From contig NZ_OX031157.1 in assembly GCF_943736995.1 (NCBI RefSeq), positions 1,151,001 to 1,215,000 on the forward strand: a stretch of DNA of 64,000 bases, given 5' to 3'. Positions 1 to 8,308 of the stretch are shown here, one piece after another. The DNA is from Sporosarcina sp. Marseille-Q4943 (GTDB taxonomy: Bacteria; Bacillota; Bacilli; Bacillales_A; Planococcaceae). Both the position numbers and the translations under genes were made by a program. Position 1 is the first letter of the stretch, and each line of letters opens with the position of its first letter. The notes beneath the pieces were generated by a model, which saw only the letters and a program-made list of their open reading frames with translations, did not search any database and was not told the DNA's origin.

Positions 1-275
1 TGAAAGCGCACTGTCAATGTACAGCCGGGATTTCCCCCGGGCGTTTCCATTATTTCATCCGCTAAATCTTGTAAGGATGCCTTCAAAATGATTTCTGCTG
101 ACACATCCTCTAGATGAAAAAGGGTAAATTGAACAGCAAATCTCCTCGCAAGAATGGCAAAATCCATTTGATCCGCTCGGTTCATAATTCTTATTTCACG
201 CTCGATCGTATCGAAATCATACACTCGGTTTTCAAATGCCACTTTCAGATTTTCAAAAACTGTCGGATCGTACAT
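1..275 (-). CDS. Hypothetical protein, 5' part only (runs off left edge)
   Basis: An open frame on the minus strand starts with ATG at 275 and is still open at base 1, giving at least 91 residues (begins MYDPTVFENLK). A GGAGG lies 7 bases upstream of the ATG. The visible part is soluble, acidic and mostly helical in composition, with no signal peptide or membrane segment. It diverges from the riboswitch-pbuE unit. I do not recognise the family, and the C-terminus is outside the window. Confidence 0.7.
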   Translation of the reverse strand, partial: MYDPTVFENLKVAFENRVYDFDTIEREIRIMNRADQMDFAILARRFAVQFTLFHLEDVSAEIILKASLQDLADEIMETPGGNPGCTLTVRF

Positions 276-346
276 ATCGGTTCCTCCAAAATAAATAATC
301 GGTACTTTCAATGTAACCATACTGGATAAGGAAAAGGAAATTGTTC

Positions 347-375
347 TTGATATATTTGCCGAGCCATGTTAGATT
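347..375 (+). promoter_or_regulatory. Candidate sigma-A promoter of pbuE
   Basis: TTGATA (347-352), a 17-base spacer, then TAGATT (370-375) with an upstream TG giving an extended -10. It would start transcription near 382, just ahead of the purine riboswitch. The match is moderate; position and spacing make it the likely promoter. Confidence 0.5.
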
Positions 376-407
376 GATGAATGGAAAAATTTCATACGAT
401 TATTATA

Positions 408-501
408 TATGTATAACCTCAATAATACGGTTTGAGGGTCTCTACCAGGAACCATGAACTCCTGACTACAAAGGAAACAAACTTTGTAGTCGGGGTTTTT
501 T
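408..501 (+). promoter_or_regulatory. Purine riboswitch with overlapping terminator (ON-type layout)
   Basis: The aptamer has the conserved purine fold. A weak P1 is TGTA 410-413 / TACA 467-470. P2 is CCTCAA 417-422 / TTGAGG 432-437, with the conserved ATACGG loop. J2/3 is TCTCTACC. P3 is CAGGA 446-450 / TCCTG 460-464. The specificity base (position 74 in xpt numbering) is C at 466, in GACTAC. The 3' strand of P1 and P3 is also the 5' arm of a terminator (461-473 / 482-494, then T-run), so ligand-stabilised P1 should block termination. That is the ON architecture of B. subtilis pbuE, whose aptamer is very similar but carries U at this position. Confidence 0.93.
461..501 (+). terminator. Riboswitch intrinsic terminator
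   Basis: Ten perfect pairs GACTACAAAG (464-473) / CTTTGTAGTC (482-491), extended by CCT/GGG, followed by TTTTTTATTTT. It competes directly with aptamer P1/P3. Confidence 0.9.
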
Positions 502-565
502 ATTTTCCGAAAATTATTTTGCTTAGAAGGTTCACACTATAAATAGACCAACAGGAGGAGTTCTT

Positions 566-1747
566 ATGGACTTTAGAGTTTTCATCATTGCCATATCAAC
601 GATTATAGTCGGTCTCGTCGAATTGATCGTCGGTGGCATTTTGCCGATCATCGCAGATGATTTGAACGTTTCAATCGGGACGGCTGGGCAGCTCATAACG
701 GTTTACGCGCTCGTATTTGCCATCGCCGGTCCGGTTTTATTATCTTTGACCGCAAAAGTTGAAAGGAAAAAGCTTTATTTACTATCGATGGCAGTCTTTT
801 TTGTCGGCAATATCGTGACTTATCTCAGTCCAAACTTTACATCTCTCATGATTGCCCGCATTATCACTTCGCTGAGTGCGGCGCTGCTCATCGTCCTTTC
901 CTTAACGATTACCGCGCGAATTGTCGACGCTCCTTACCGTGCGAAAGCGCTCGGTTATATTTTCATGGGGCTTAGCTCTTCCCTCGTATTAGGTGTGCCG
1001 CTCGGCATTCTCGTTACGAATGCGTTCGGCTGGCGCAGCGTCTTTTTAGGGATTGCTGTTCTTTCGATCGGTGCTTTCATTCTTGTCTCTATATTCCTTG
1101 AGAAAATGGAAACGGGAGATGTTCTACCGCTTTCCGCGCAAATCAAAGCGCTTGCGAATAAAAAAATCGTCCTTGCCCACTTGGCGATGATGTTCATGTT
1201 GGCTGGCCATTATACGGTTTATGCCTACCTCACACCATTTTTGGAAGAGAATTTGCATCTGAACCAATATTGGATCAGTGTGAGCTATTTCTTATTCGGG
1301 ATTTCGGCCGTGGCCGGCGGGGCATTCGGGGGCAACCTTGCAAACTGGATCGGATCAAAGAAAAGCATCCTCATTATTATTGGCGCTTTCGCTTTAAGTC
1401 TATTCGCATTGCCGTACTCGACATTTTCTTTTCCGTTCTTCCTTGTCATCATGATGATTTGGGGCGCATTAAGCTGGGCACTTGCACCGCCGCTGCAGGA
1501 TTATGTCATCCAGGCAGACCCTGTTTCGTCTGATATCAATCAGAGCTTCAATAATTCCGCTATACAGGTCGGGATTGCAGTGGGCTCGGCTATTGGCGGA
1601 ATCGTATTGGGCCATACCGATTCGGTCACAAGTATGCCGACTGTCGGTAGCGGAGTAGTCGTCATCTCGTTCCTATGCGCAGCCATTTCTTTATCACTTG
1701 CTACGAGCAAGGCTAGGCGCATGCGGGAAGCAAAGGCGGATTCGTAA
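566..1747 (+). CDS. pbuE: Purine efflux pump PbuE (MFS)
   Basis: This 393-residue major facilitator superfamily protein has about 12 membrane segments. It resembles B. subtilis PbuE (YdhL) throughout: the N-terminus VELIVGGILPIIADDL, the RKKLYL loop, the FGWRSVFLGI segment and the ALAPPLQDY segment. PbuE exports hypoxanthine, adenine and related purines across the cytoplasmic membrane. AGGAGG lies 8 bases before the ATG. The gene sits alone behind a purine riboswitch and is followed by its own terminator. The riboswitch placement strongly supports the assignment over other MFS efflux pumps. Confidence 0.92.
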   Translation: MDFRVFIIAISTIIVGLVELIVGGILPIIADDLNVSIGTAGQLITVYALVFAIAGPVLLSLTAKVERKKLYLLSMAVFFVGNIVTYLSPNFTSLMIARIITSLSAALLIVLSLTITARIVDAPYRAKALGYIFMGLSSSLVLGVPLGILVTNAFGWRSVFLGIAVLSIGAFILVSIFLEKMETGDVLPLSAQIKALANKKIVLAHLAMMFMLAGHYTVYAYLTPFLEENLHLNQYWISVSYFLFGISAVAGGAFGGNLANWIGSKKSILIIIGAFALSLFALPYSTFSFPFFLVIMMIWGALSWALAPPLQDYVIQADPVSSDINQSFNNSAIQVGIAVGSAIGGIVLGHTDSVTSMPTVGSGVVVISFLCAAISLSLATSKARRMREAKADS

Positions 1748-1751
1748 GTTC

Positions 1752-1787
1752 AGGGGACCTCTTCTAGATAGGGGTCCTCTTCTTATT
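1752..1787 (+). terminator. Terminator after pbuE
   Basis: A 10-bp stem 1752-1761 / 1771-1780 (AGGGGACCTC / GGGGTCCTCT, two wobble pairs) is followed by a T-rich but interrupted tail. Confidence 0.6.
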
Positions 1788-1820
1788 GTAAAAAAACGGA
1801 ACCCGGTAAACAGGTTCCGT
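1788..1820 (-). terminator. Terminator of the cysK-ssuBCA operon
   Basis: On the minus strand an ACGGAACC / GGTTCCGT stem (1796-1820) is followed by seven T residues, just downstream of the ssuA stop codon. Confidence 0.85.
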
Positions 1821-1831
1821 TACTACCTAAA

Positions 1832-2815
1832 TCATTTTCCCAACAAATAGGATAGATCGATCATCCCATCAATATCACTGCTCGTTACATATCCCGCTTC
1901 CTTGCTAATATCCGCCATCTCTTGGATGACTTGCTCGTTCACCTCTGTCGTGACTTCAAGCTTTGCAAATGCGGCTGCTGTTTCTTCTTCGTTTATTTCC
2001 TTGCCAGTCAATTCTTGAATATGTTTGATGACCAATTTTTGAGCTTCTTCCGGGTTTTGTTGGATGAACTCGACTGCTCGTTTATGTGCTTCCAAATACG
2101 CCTTCGCAAACTCTTTGTTCTTCAAGAACTCATCGCTTGCTGCAACGACTGTGTTTGTCGATTCCTTCCCCCATGCAAATTCATCCCAGTCGAGGATGAG
2201 CTTGCCGTTTGCCTGCGTTTCAAGTATATTTCCCCACGGTTCTTGCGTCGCCGCAGCATCAACGGAATTTTGGACGAATAGTGTAGCGGTATCTGCCGGG
2301 GCCGCTGCGAATAATTCGACCGTGCCGCCATTTGATGTCGTTTCGAGATTCACTTCTTTCAACGCTTTACGGAGCATGACGTCTTGTGTGCTTCCGATGA
2401 CCGGGATGGCGACTTTTTTGCCATCGAGATCGGCAAGCTTTGAAACCCCGCCGCCTTCACTCGCGACTAGCACTGCTCCTCCATTCACCGCGCCGGATAT
2501 CAAACGGAACGTCGGGTTTTTCACGTAGAAGTTGAGCAATGGGCCGGGTCCGACTGTACCGACGTCGATCGATTTCGTCGTCATAGCTTCCATGAACAGA
2601 CCACCGTTGCTCACGGTCTTCGTTTCGATTTTTACATCTTCCCCAAATTCCTCTTCAAAATAGCCATTCTCCAAAGCGACAATCGTGGCGATATGCGTCA
2701 AATTCGGGAAGTACCCGATTTTCACCGACTTGCCGCCTGATGAAGAAGAGCCGCAAGCAGATAGGATCCCCACTACTAAAACTGTTAACAACGTCATCAT
2801 CAATGACTTCTTCAT
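1832..2815 (-). CDS. ssuA: Sulfonate/nitrate/taurine-type ABC transporter substrate-binding lipoprotein
   Basis: A 327-residue precursor. The start is ATG 2815, with AGGAGA upstream; a longer open frame upstream would overlap the permease gene and is rejected. A lipoprotein signal peptide ends in LSAC, so the mature protein is anchored outside the membrane by the Cys. The mature part resembles the NMT1/SsuA binding-protein family (KIGYFPNLTHIATIVALENGYF). It is the last gene of an operon with a permease, an ATPase and cysteine synthase, which points to organosulphur uptake. The exact substrate cannot be read from sequence. Confidence 0.85.
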   Translation of the reverse strand: MKKSLMMTLLTVLVVGILSACGSSSSGGKSVKIGYFPNLTHIATIVALENGYFEEEFGEDVKIETKTVSNGGLFMEAMTTKSIDVGTVGPGPLLNFYVKNPTFRLISGAVNGGAVLVASEGGGVSKLADLDGKKVAIPVIGSTQDVMLRKALKEVNLETTSNGGTVELFAAAPADTATLFVQNSVDAAATQEPWGNILETQANGKLILDWDEFAWGKESTNTVVAASDEFLKNKEFAKAYLEAHKRAVEFIQQNPEEAQKLVIKHIQELTGKEINEEETAAAFAKLEVTTEVNEQVIQEMADISKEAGYVTSSDIDGMIDLSYLLGK

Positions 2816-2840
2816 TATCCATTTCTCCTTTGTATGCGGA

Positions 2841-3593
2841 TCATGCGAGACCCCATTTTTTCTGAACAGAACGCTCCAAACGTAAAAACACGACATTATC
2901 CATAATCGTTCCGATCACCGCGATGATGATCATGACCGAGATGACGAGATCCATCTGACCGAGCGACCGCCCTGTCTCAAGCAGTTGCCCTAACCCTCCG
3001 CCCGAGCCAAGCAATTCCCCTGCCATTAACGCCCTCCATGAAAATGCCCAAGCGATGCGGAGTCCTGATAACAGTTGCGGAACGGACGCCGGCAAGATGA
3101 CGGTGCGAATGAAATGGACCCCCGATGAGCCGAATGTTTTGGCGACCCGTTGGTATAGCGTCGGCACATTTCGGAAGCCGCTCGTCGCACTGACGGTCAT
3201 CGTCCAAGTGGCGCCGATCGTGACGATGAACAGAATCGAGAAATCATTCAACCCGAACCAGATGATGGCGAGCGGGAACCAGACGATGCTCGGGATGGAT
3301 TGCAACGCGGTGACGAGAAAGCCGAGTGTATCCTCGACTAGCTTATAGCGCCAAATGAGGTAGCCCATGATGACGCCCAAGACGATTGCAATGGCAAATC
3401 CGATTAGCAGGCGGCTCATGCTTTTGCCGATCGCGGCTACAATCTGGCCGTTCACGAGTCCGTTGAAAAGCGTCTCCAACACTTGTGTCAAACGGGGAAA
3501 CATGAAATCGGGCAATACCGAAAGTCTAGATGTGACTTCCCATATCACCGCTATCATTGCGATGAAGATGATTCGTCTTAAAGCTGTAGTCAT
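2841..3593 (-). CDS. ssuC: ABC transporter permease, SsuC/TauC type
   Basis: About 250 residues with six predicted membrane segments and the binding-protein-dependent permease motif near WRALMAGELLGSGGGLG (EAA loop, which contacts the ATPase). GTG at 3596 and ATG at 3593 both suit the upstream GGAGG; ATG is listed. The 5' end overlaps the end of the ATPase gene by about 70 bp and the 3' end lies 25 bp before ssuA, so translation is probably coupled. It forms the membrane channel of the ssu-type importer. Confidence 0.85.
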   Translation of the reverse strand: MTTALRRIIFIAMIAVIWEVTSRLSVLPDFMFPRLTQVLETLFNGLVNGQIVAAIGKSMSRLLIGFAIAIVLGVIMGYLIWRYKLVEDTLGFLVTALQSIPSIVWFPLAIIWFGLNDFSILFIVTIGATWTMTVSATSGFRNVPTLYQRVAKTFGSSGVHFIRTVILPASVPQLLSGLRIAWAFSWRALMAGELLGSGGGLGQLLETGRSLGQMDLVISVMIIIAVIGTIMDNVVFLRLERSVQKKWGLA

Positions 3594-4368
3594 CACCCAT
3601 TTCCTCCTTCAACACCTTTTCGATTTCCTCTTCCAAAATGGCTAAAATCCGCTGTTCCGTATGCAATGTCACACTATCGGGCAACACGCCGTCCTTCGAT
3701 GTCGGAACAGGAATGATCTCCTTCACCTTTCCGGGACGTGTGCCGAACACGATCACTCTCTCCGATAGCAAAACGGCTTCCCGTATATTGTGTGTCACGA
3801 AGAAGATCGTCACTTTCGTCTTCTTCCATATGTCGATCAATTCTTTATGGAGCACCATTCTCGTCTGTTCATCGAGCGCGGAGAATGGTTCATCCATCAA
3901 TAAAATATCCGGTTCCATCACTAACGCTCTTGCAATCGAAACCCGTTGCTTCATTCCGCCCGAAAGTTGGTGCGGATATGAATGGATATAGTTGCTCAGG
4001 TGGACCATCTTCAACATGTCAATTGCTTTCGCTTCGGCTTCCTGTTTCGGCATCTTCTTCAGCAGCAAACCGTACTTCACATTTTCCAAAACGGTCAACC
4101 ATGGGAAAAGTCCGGCCTCCTGGAAAACGACGACCCGGTCGGGACCAGGCTTCTTCACTTCATTCCCGGCAATGCGGATGCTGCCTTTATCCGCCTTCAC
4201 CAACCCTGCAATCATATAGAGGAGCGTCGATTTGCCGCACCCCGAAGGTCCGACGATCGAGACGAAGCTCCCTTTCTCCATTTCAATATCAATGTGATCG
4301 AGCACTTGGACCTGCTCTTTTCTTTCATTGAGAAAACTCTTCTCGATTCCATCGATTGTTACATACAT
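3526..4368 (-). CDS. ssuB: ABC transporter ATP-binding protein, SsuB/TauB type
   Basis: A 280-residue nucleotide-binding subunit. It has Walker A GPSGCGKST (about residues 40-48), Q-loop VVFQEAGLFPW, signature LSGGMKQR (about 135), Walker B ILLMDEP (about 155-161) and H-loop VTHN. The tail is some 25 residues longer than typical SsuB because the frame runs on into ssuC. It energises uptake through SsuC. It follows cysK after a short gap that contains a hairpin. Confidence 0.88.
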   Translation of the reverse strand: MYVTIDGIEKSFLNERKEQVQVLDHIDIEMEKGSFVSIVGPSGCGKSTLLYMIAGLVKADKGSIRIAGNEVKKPGPDRVVVFQEAGLFPWLTVLENVKYGLLLKKMPKQEAEAKAIDMLKMVHLSNYIHSYPHQLSGGMKQRVSIARALVMEPDILLMDEPFSALDEQTRMVLHKELIDIWKKTKVTIFFVTHNIREAVLLSERVIVFGTRPGKVKEIIPVPTSKDGVLPDSVTLHTEQRILAILEEEIEKVLKEEMGDDYSFKTNHLHRNDSGDMGSHI

Positions 4369-4421
4369 ATCTCAGCACCTCGACTTTCCTTATTCGTTTA
4401 GTCGGAATTAATGTTATGAAA

Positions 4422-4447
4422 AGGGAGAGGACATATATTCCTCTCCT
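4422..4447 (-). terminator. Hairpin between cysK and ssuB (partial terminator)
   Basis: On the minus strand, GGAGAGGA / TCCTCTCC with a 7-base loop is followed by CTTTTC. It sits right behind the cysK stop and may lower read-through into the transporter genes. The T-run is short. Confidence 0.5.
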
Positions 4448-5377
4448 TTAGAAATCGAATAAATCACTCGATAAATAGCGTTCGCCATTATCAGGTGCAA
4501 TGCAGACGACCGAGTCATCCGGTGTCAATCGTTTCGCCACTTGCATTGCGGCATAGACGGAAGCCCCTCCGCTCGGACCAAGCAGCAAGCCTTCACGCGC
4601 CGCCAAATCACGGACTGTTTGGTAAGCGTCCTCGTCTTCGATCTTGAAAATCTCATTGTATATGGATGTGTTCAAGATTGATGGAATGAAACCGGGACTC
4701 GTTCCGACAAGCTTATGCTTCCCGGGTTTTCCGCCGGATAGGACGGGAGATCCCGCCGGTTCCGCTACATGTACCGTAATCGTGCTATCGTATTCCTTCA
4801 AAAATTCACCGGTTCCCGTAACGGTGCCACCTGTACCCGCCGTACAGACGAATGCCGTCAGTTTGCGGTCCAACGATTCCATCGCCCGGATAATTTCAGG
4901 TCCAGTCGTATGACGGTGAATTTCCGGATTCGCCTCATTTTCAAATTGCATCGGAATGAAGCTATTCGGAATTCCCGCTGCAATCTCCTCTGCTTTTTGA
5001 ATGGCACCCGGCATTTTCAACTCACTCGGTGTTAACACGACCGTTGCACCGTATGCTTTTAATATATTGATCCGCTCAAGCGTGGAGGAGTCCGGCATGA
5101 CGATAATTGTCTTATACCCTCTCGCAGCGGCATTCATCGCAATCCCGATTCCTGTGTTTCCGGATGTCGGTTCAATGATCGTATCCCCTGGTCGTAATAA
5201 ACCTGCTTTTTCTGCTTCGATTATCATATTGTATGCCGCCCGGTCCTTAACGCTTCTGCTCGGATTGAAATATTCAAGCTTCACATACACATCAGCGCCC
5301 TGCGGATCGGGAAGCCGATTCAACCTCACTAAAGGCGTTTCACCGATCAATTCGGCTATATTATTCACTACACGCAA
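4448..5377 (-). CDS. cysK: Cysteine synthase / O-acetylserine (thiol)-lyase
   Basis: A 309-residue fold-type II PLP enzyme. The PLP lysine lies in NPSRSVKDRA (Lys about 44), the substrate loop is TSGNTG (about 71-76), and the phosphate-binding loop is GTGGTVTGTG. It makes cysteine from O-acetylserine and sulfide in the cytoplasm. It is first in an operon with an ssu-type importer, so sulphur released from imported sulfonates could feed it. No desulfonating monooxygenase lies in the operon; the LLM oxidoreductase at 14.8 kb is too far away to be assigned. Paralogue type (CysK or CysM) is uncertain. Confidence 0.9.
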   Translation of the reverse strand: MRVVNNIAELIGETPLVRLNRLPDPQGADVYVKLEYFNPSRSVKDRAAYNMIIEAEKAGLLRPGDTIIEPTSGNTGIGIAMNAAARGYKTIIVMPDSSTLERINILKAYGATVVLTPSELKMPGAIQKAEEIAAGIPNSFIPMQFENEANPEIHRHTTGPEIIRAMESLDRKLTAFVCTAGTGGTVTGTGEFLKEYDSTITVHVAEPAGSPVLSGGKPGKHKLVGTSPGFIPSILNTSIYNEIFKIEDEDAYQTVRDLAAREGLLLGPSGGASVYAAMQVAKRLTPDDSVVCIAPDNGERYLSSDLFDF

Positions 5378-5412
5378 ACCGTTCAGCTCCTTCGCGTTTC
5401 TTAGTTTACATG

Positions 5413-5449
5413 ATTATAGCAGATTAATCCCTATAATGCATAGTAATTT
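5413..5449 (-). promoter_or_regulatory. Candidate cysK promoter with AT-rich dyad
   Basis: On the minus strand a TATAAT (5418-5413) lies about 36 bases before the ATG of cysK. Upstream is a dyad around ATGCAT (CTATGCATTATAG) followed by GGGATTAA. This loosely recalls the AT-rich CymR operator of Bacillus cysteine genes, but spacing differs from the consensus I remember and no good -35 is visible. Confidence 0.35.
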
Positions 5450-5519
5450 AGTAGGTTTTGATGAAACGGACCTTCCCTTCAACAGTCGAATATGATAAAT
5501 CAAAAAGGGGTGTCGCAAC

Positions 5520-6296
5520 ATGGCTGTTGTCCGGACAGACAGATGGATAGCGGAATCTCAAGGAGACCCTTTCAAAGTATGCAAGTATTTGATTAAACAC
5601 TTCCCCACTGCTTCCGCTGCAGAAATCCATCATCACTTATCGATGTTCGGCATGTATAGGAGTGCAAAGCAAGGAAGGGAGCTCGGTAAAAAGCTATTCG
5701 CCAAAGACGTATGGGAAATTGCAGCAAATGAATTGGAGCTTTTGCAAAGTGAATGGAACGGCCCTTCTGTCCCGATCTTTATCTTCCCGTCGGATATCGC
5801 GAATACAGACTTGATGCTCGACTTCAATGGAAAATCGGGATTATCATATGCCGATAAGCTATTTTTATTCATTTCGCCCTACAATACGGAAACTGAAATT
5901 AAGGCGTTATTGACGCATGAATACAACCATGTCTGCCGTCTGAACAAGTATCCGAAACGGGAACAGCAGTACACGCTGTTAGATACGATCATCCTTGAAG
6001 GGTTGGCGGAAATGGCTGTCGAGGAGAGATTCGGCAAGGCGTCCACTTCATTATGGACCTCACTTTATTCCGACACACAGCTGAACAAGTTATGGAAAGA
6101 AATCATCTATCCCAAAAGGAATTACGTAAAAGAGAGCGAAATTCACGAGGAAGTGCTATACGGCTTCGGCGATACCCCGCATATGGCCGGATACTGCGTC
6201 GGCTATTATGTCGTCCGAAACTTTTTGAAACGAACAAACTTGCAGCCAGGGGACATACTTACGCTCCCATCGACAGAGATTGCACAACTGACATAA
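5520..6296 (+). CDS. YjaZ-like (DUF2268) putative zinc metalloprotease
   Basis: A 258-residue cytoplasmic protein with a HEYNH zinc motif near residue 140 (LLTHEYNHVCRL) and a downstream Glu in LEGLAEMAVEE, the usual arrangement of the DUF2268 family of predicted zinc-dependent proteases. AAGGGGTG lies upstream of the ATG. There is no signal peptide. A single-gene unit diverges from cysK. Substrate unknown. Confidence 0.75.
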   Translation: MAVVRTDRWIAESQGDPFKVCKYLIKHFPTASAAEIHHHLSMFGMYRSAKQGRELGKKLFAKDVWEIAANELELLQSEWNGPSVPIFIFPSDIANTDLMLDFNGKSGLSYADKLFLFISPYNTETEIKALLTHEYNHVCRLNKYPKREQQYTLLDTIILEGLAEMAVEERFGKASTSLWTSLYSDTQLNKLWKEIIYPKRNYVKESEIHEEVLYGFGDTPHMAGYCVGYYVVRNFLKRTNLQPGDILTLPSTEIAQLT

Positions 6297-6384
6297 TTGA
6301 ATTTGAATAGTGTGTTTGTCCTCCTCGACCCTAAATTCCGCACATATGATGTACTATGTTCAATCGAAATGGGGTGACAACACG

Positions 6385-6660
6385 ATGTCAGTTCAACATT
6401 ACCATGACTTGTGCAATAGGCATATCGGAAGAGCCGTCGTCATCGGGACTCGAGATGGACGAACCCACAGGGGGATCATTCAATGTGTCAGAGGCAATAA
6501 AGTCTTTTTAGAACCATTCGGTCGCCAAAGAAACTTGGGCGGCTTCGGATACGGTTTTAGATACGGATATGGCTTTAGGGGACGCGGATTAGCTTTCGGT
6601 CTTGGCATTGCACTCGGCTCGATCGCAACTTTTGCGTTACTTCCGTTCTTCTTCTGGTGA
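6385..6660 (+). CDS. Small Gly/Phe/Tyr-rich protein, unknown function
   Basis: 91 residues. ATG 6385 is preferred because GGGGTGA lies just upstream; an upstream in-frame start at 6310 has no site. The N-terminal half (HIGRAVVIGTRDGRTHRGII) reads like a small beta-strand domain with an Sm-like feel. It is followed by a GFGYGFRYGYGFRGRG segment and a C-terminal hydrophobic stretch ending FFFW that could span the membrane. Composition resembles small spore-associated proteins, but this is inference only. Confidence 0.65.
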   Translation: MSVQHYHDLCNRHIGRAVVIGTRDGRTHRGIIQCVRGNKVFLEPFGRQRNLGGFGYGFRYGYGFRGRGLAFGLGIALGSIATFALLPFFFW

Positions 6661-6671
6661 TCGTTAAATTG

Positions 6672-6712
6672 AAAAGAAGGCCCTCATTTCAACAATGAGA
6701 GGCCTTCTTTTT
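6672..6712. terminator. Bidirectional terminator
   Basis: The AGAAGGCC..TCATT / AATGAGAGGCCTTCT stem has A-run and T-run flanks and separates two convergent genes. Confidence 0.85.
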
Positions 6713-6715
6713 CAT

Positions 6716-8104
6716 TCAAACAACTTCCGGTTCTGCATCCATTTCTGGGACAGGCTCCACAAGTGCATATCGTTCCCACGCCCTGCTTTTCCAGCGAAGC
6801 GACATGACGATCGCGCGCACCCATTCGTCCATGATGACGGCGAGCCAGACGCCGACTAGCCCGAGGTCAAGGACAAATACAAGGAAATAGCCGAGCGGGA
6901 GACTCATCATGACCATCGAGATGGCCCCCATGAGAACGGGGAATCTCGCGTCGCCCGATGCACGGAGCGAGTTGATGATGACCATGTTGAACGTCCGGCC
7001 TGTTTCGAGCAAACATGATAATAGCAAGACGGATGCACCGAGCTCGATGATCTGCTCGTTTTCTGTGAAGAGGCGCATGAGCGGGTAACGGAACGTCATG
7101 ACGAGCGCCACCAACACGACCGTGAAGACAAGCGCACGTTTCAATGATGCCCAAACTTGCCGGTACACTTCATCCTTTTCACCGCTTCCGACGAGCCGGC
7201 CGACGATGATCGATGTCCCGAGACCGATTGCGAGCGCGAATAAATAGCTGAACATAGAAATGTTCGTCGCGTATTGTCTCGCGGCGAGCGCTTCCGTCCC
7301 TAAGAAAGTGACATAGTACAGGAAGACGATTTGGCACGCCTGGTAAAGGATCTGCTCGAACGCTGAAGGAAGCCCGATGTTGAGGATCTTTTTAATGTAG
7401 TCCTTCGACCACGTAATGTAATACCGAAATTCGATGCGGTATTCAAGCACCTTGTACAGCAGCCATATAAAGACGAACATCGCGATCAGCCGGCTGCCGA
7501 CTGATGAAATCGCCGCCCCTTGCACGCCTAACGCCGGCATGCCGAACTTTCCGAAGATGAGCGCATAGTTTCCGACGACGTGGATGATGTTCATCCCTAG
7601 CGAAACGAACATCGTCTGCTTCGTGAACCCATGCACACGGATGACCGCGGCGAGTGAATTAATGATCGCTTGGAGGAAAATCCCGCCCCCGACGATGATC
7701 AAATATGCTTCCGCATGCGCGAGGACGTCCCCTTGCAAATTCATCGCTTCCATCATGCGGCTCGTGAATAGGATGAACACGCCGCTAATGCCAAGTCCGA
7801 CTAACAGATTCAAAGAGACGGCGAGCGCCGAAATCTTTGACGCTTCAATATATCGCCTCGAACCTAAATATTGCGAAACAACGATAGCCGCCCCGTTTCC
7901 GACGACCTCAAGAACGAGTATGGCAATCATGACGTATTGATTGGCCGCCCCGACGCCTGACACCGCATCGTCAGACAGTGCACTCAACATGAACGTATCC
8001 GCCAACCCCATCAACATGAACAAAAATAACTCAAGAAAAATCGGCCACGTCAGATGAAACAAATTCAGTTTCTTCCCCGGGCCGTTGGCTGCAACTGCTG
8101 CCAT
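6716..8104 (-). CDS. MATE family multidrug efflux transporter
   Basis: A 462-residue polytopic membrane protein with about 12 segments and two related halves typical of the MATE (NorM/DinF-like) family: WPIFLELFLFMLMGLADTFMLS near the start and GLPSAFEQILYQ at the start of the second half. It would export cationic drugs or metabolites using a Na+ or H+ gradient. AAGGCG lies before the ATG. Monocistronic. Substrate not predictable. Confidence 0.88.
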   Translation of the reverse strand: MAAVAANGPGKKLNLFHLTWPIFLELFLFMLMGLADTFMLSALSDDAVSGVGAANQYVMIAILVLEVVGNGAAIVVSQYLGSRRYIEASKISALAVSLNLLVGLGISGVFILFTSRMMEAMNLQGDVLAHAEAYLIIVGGGIFLQAIINSLAAVIRVHGFTKQTMFVSLGMNIIHVVGNYALIFGKFGMPALGVQGAAISSVGSRLIAMFVFIWLLYKVLEYRIEFRYYITWSKDYIKKILNIGLPSAFEQILYQACQIVFLYYVTFLGTEALAARQYATNISMFSYLFALAIGLGTSIIVGRLVGSGEKDEVYRQVWASLKRALVFTVVLVALVMTFRYPLMRLFTENEQIIELGASVLLLSCLLETGRTFNMVIINSLRASGDARFPVLMGAISMVMMSLPLGYFLVFVLDLGLVGVWLAVIMDEWVRAIVMSLRWKSRAWERYALVEPVPEMDAEPEVV

Positions 8105-8308
8105 CTATATATCGCCTTCATTTCTATTTAAGATATTCAAAACAGGAAATAGCTTACCATAGAAATCGGTGAATCGACAACGGGTTTGCTTGAAAATTTT
8201 TCATTTCTTTATGGCACTGATTTCCATTTCTTCGTACGAATTGTGTCGAATCTTTTTTATCGGCATCTTGGGAAAATTGAGTTATTATTAAGTTGAGGAG
8301 TTGAAAAA

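Noticed and set aside
1832..2896. Longer ssuA start at 2896
   Set aside because: It would overlap the permease gene and place 27 residues before a good lipoprotein signal; ATG 2815 has the ribosome site.
1832..5377. Nitrate uptake operon
   Set aside because: The binding protein family includes nitrate carriers, but linkage to cysteine synthase favours organosulphur substrates.
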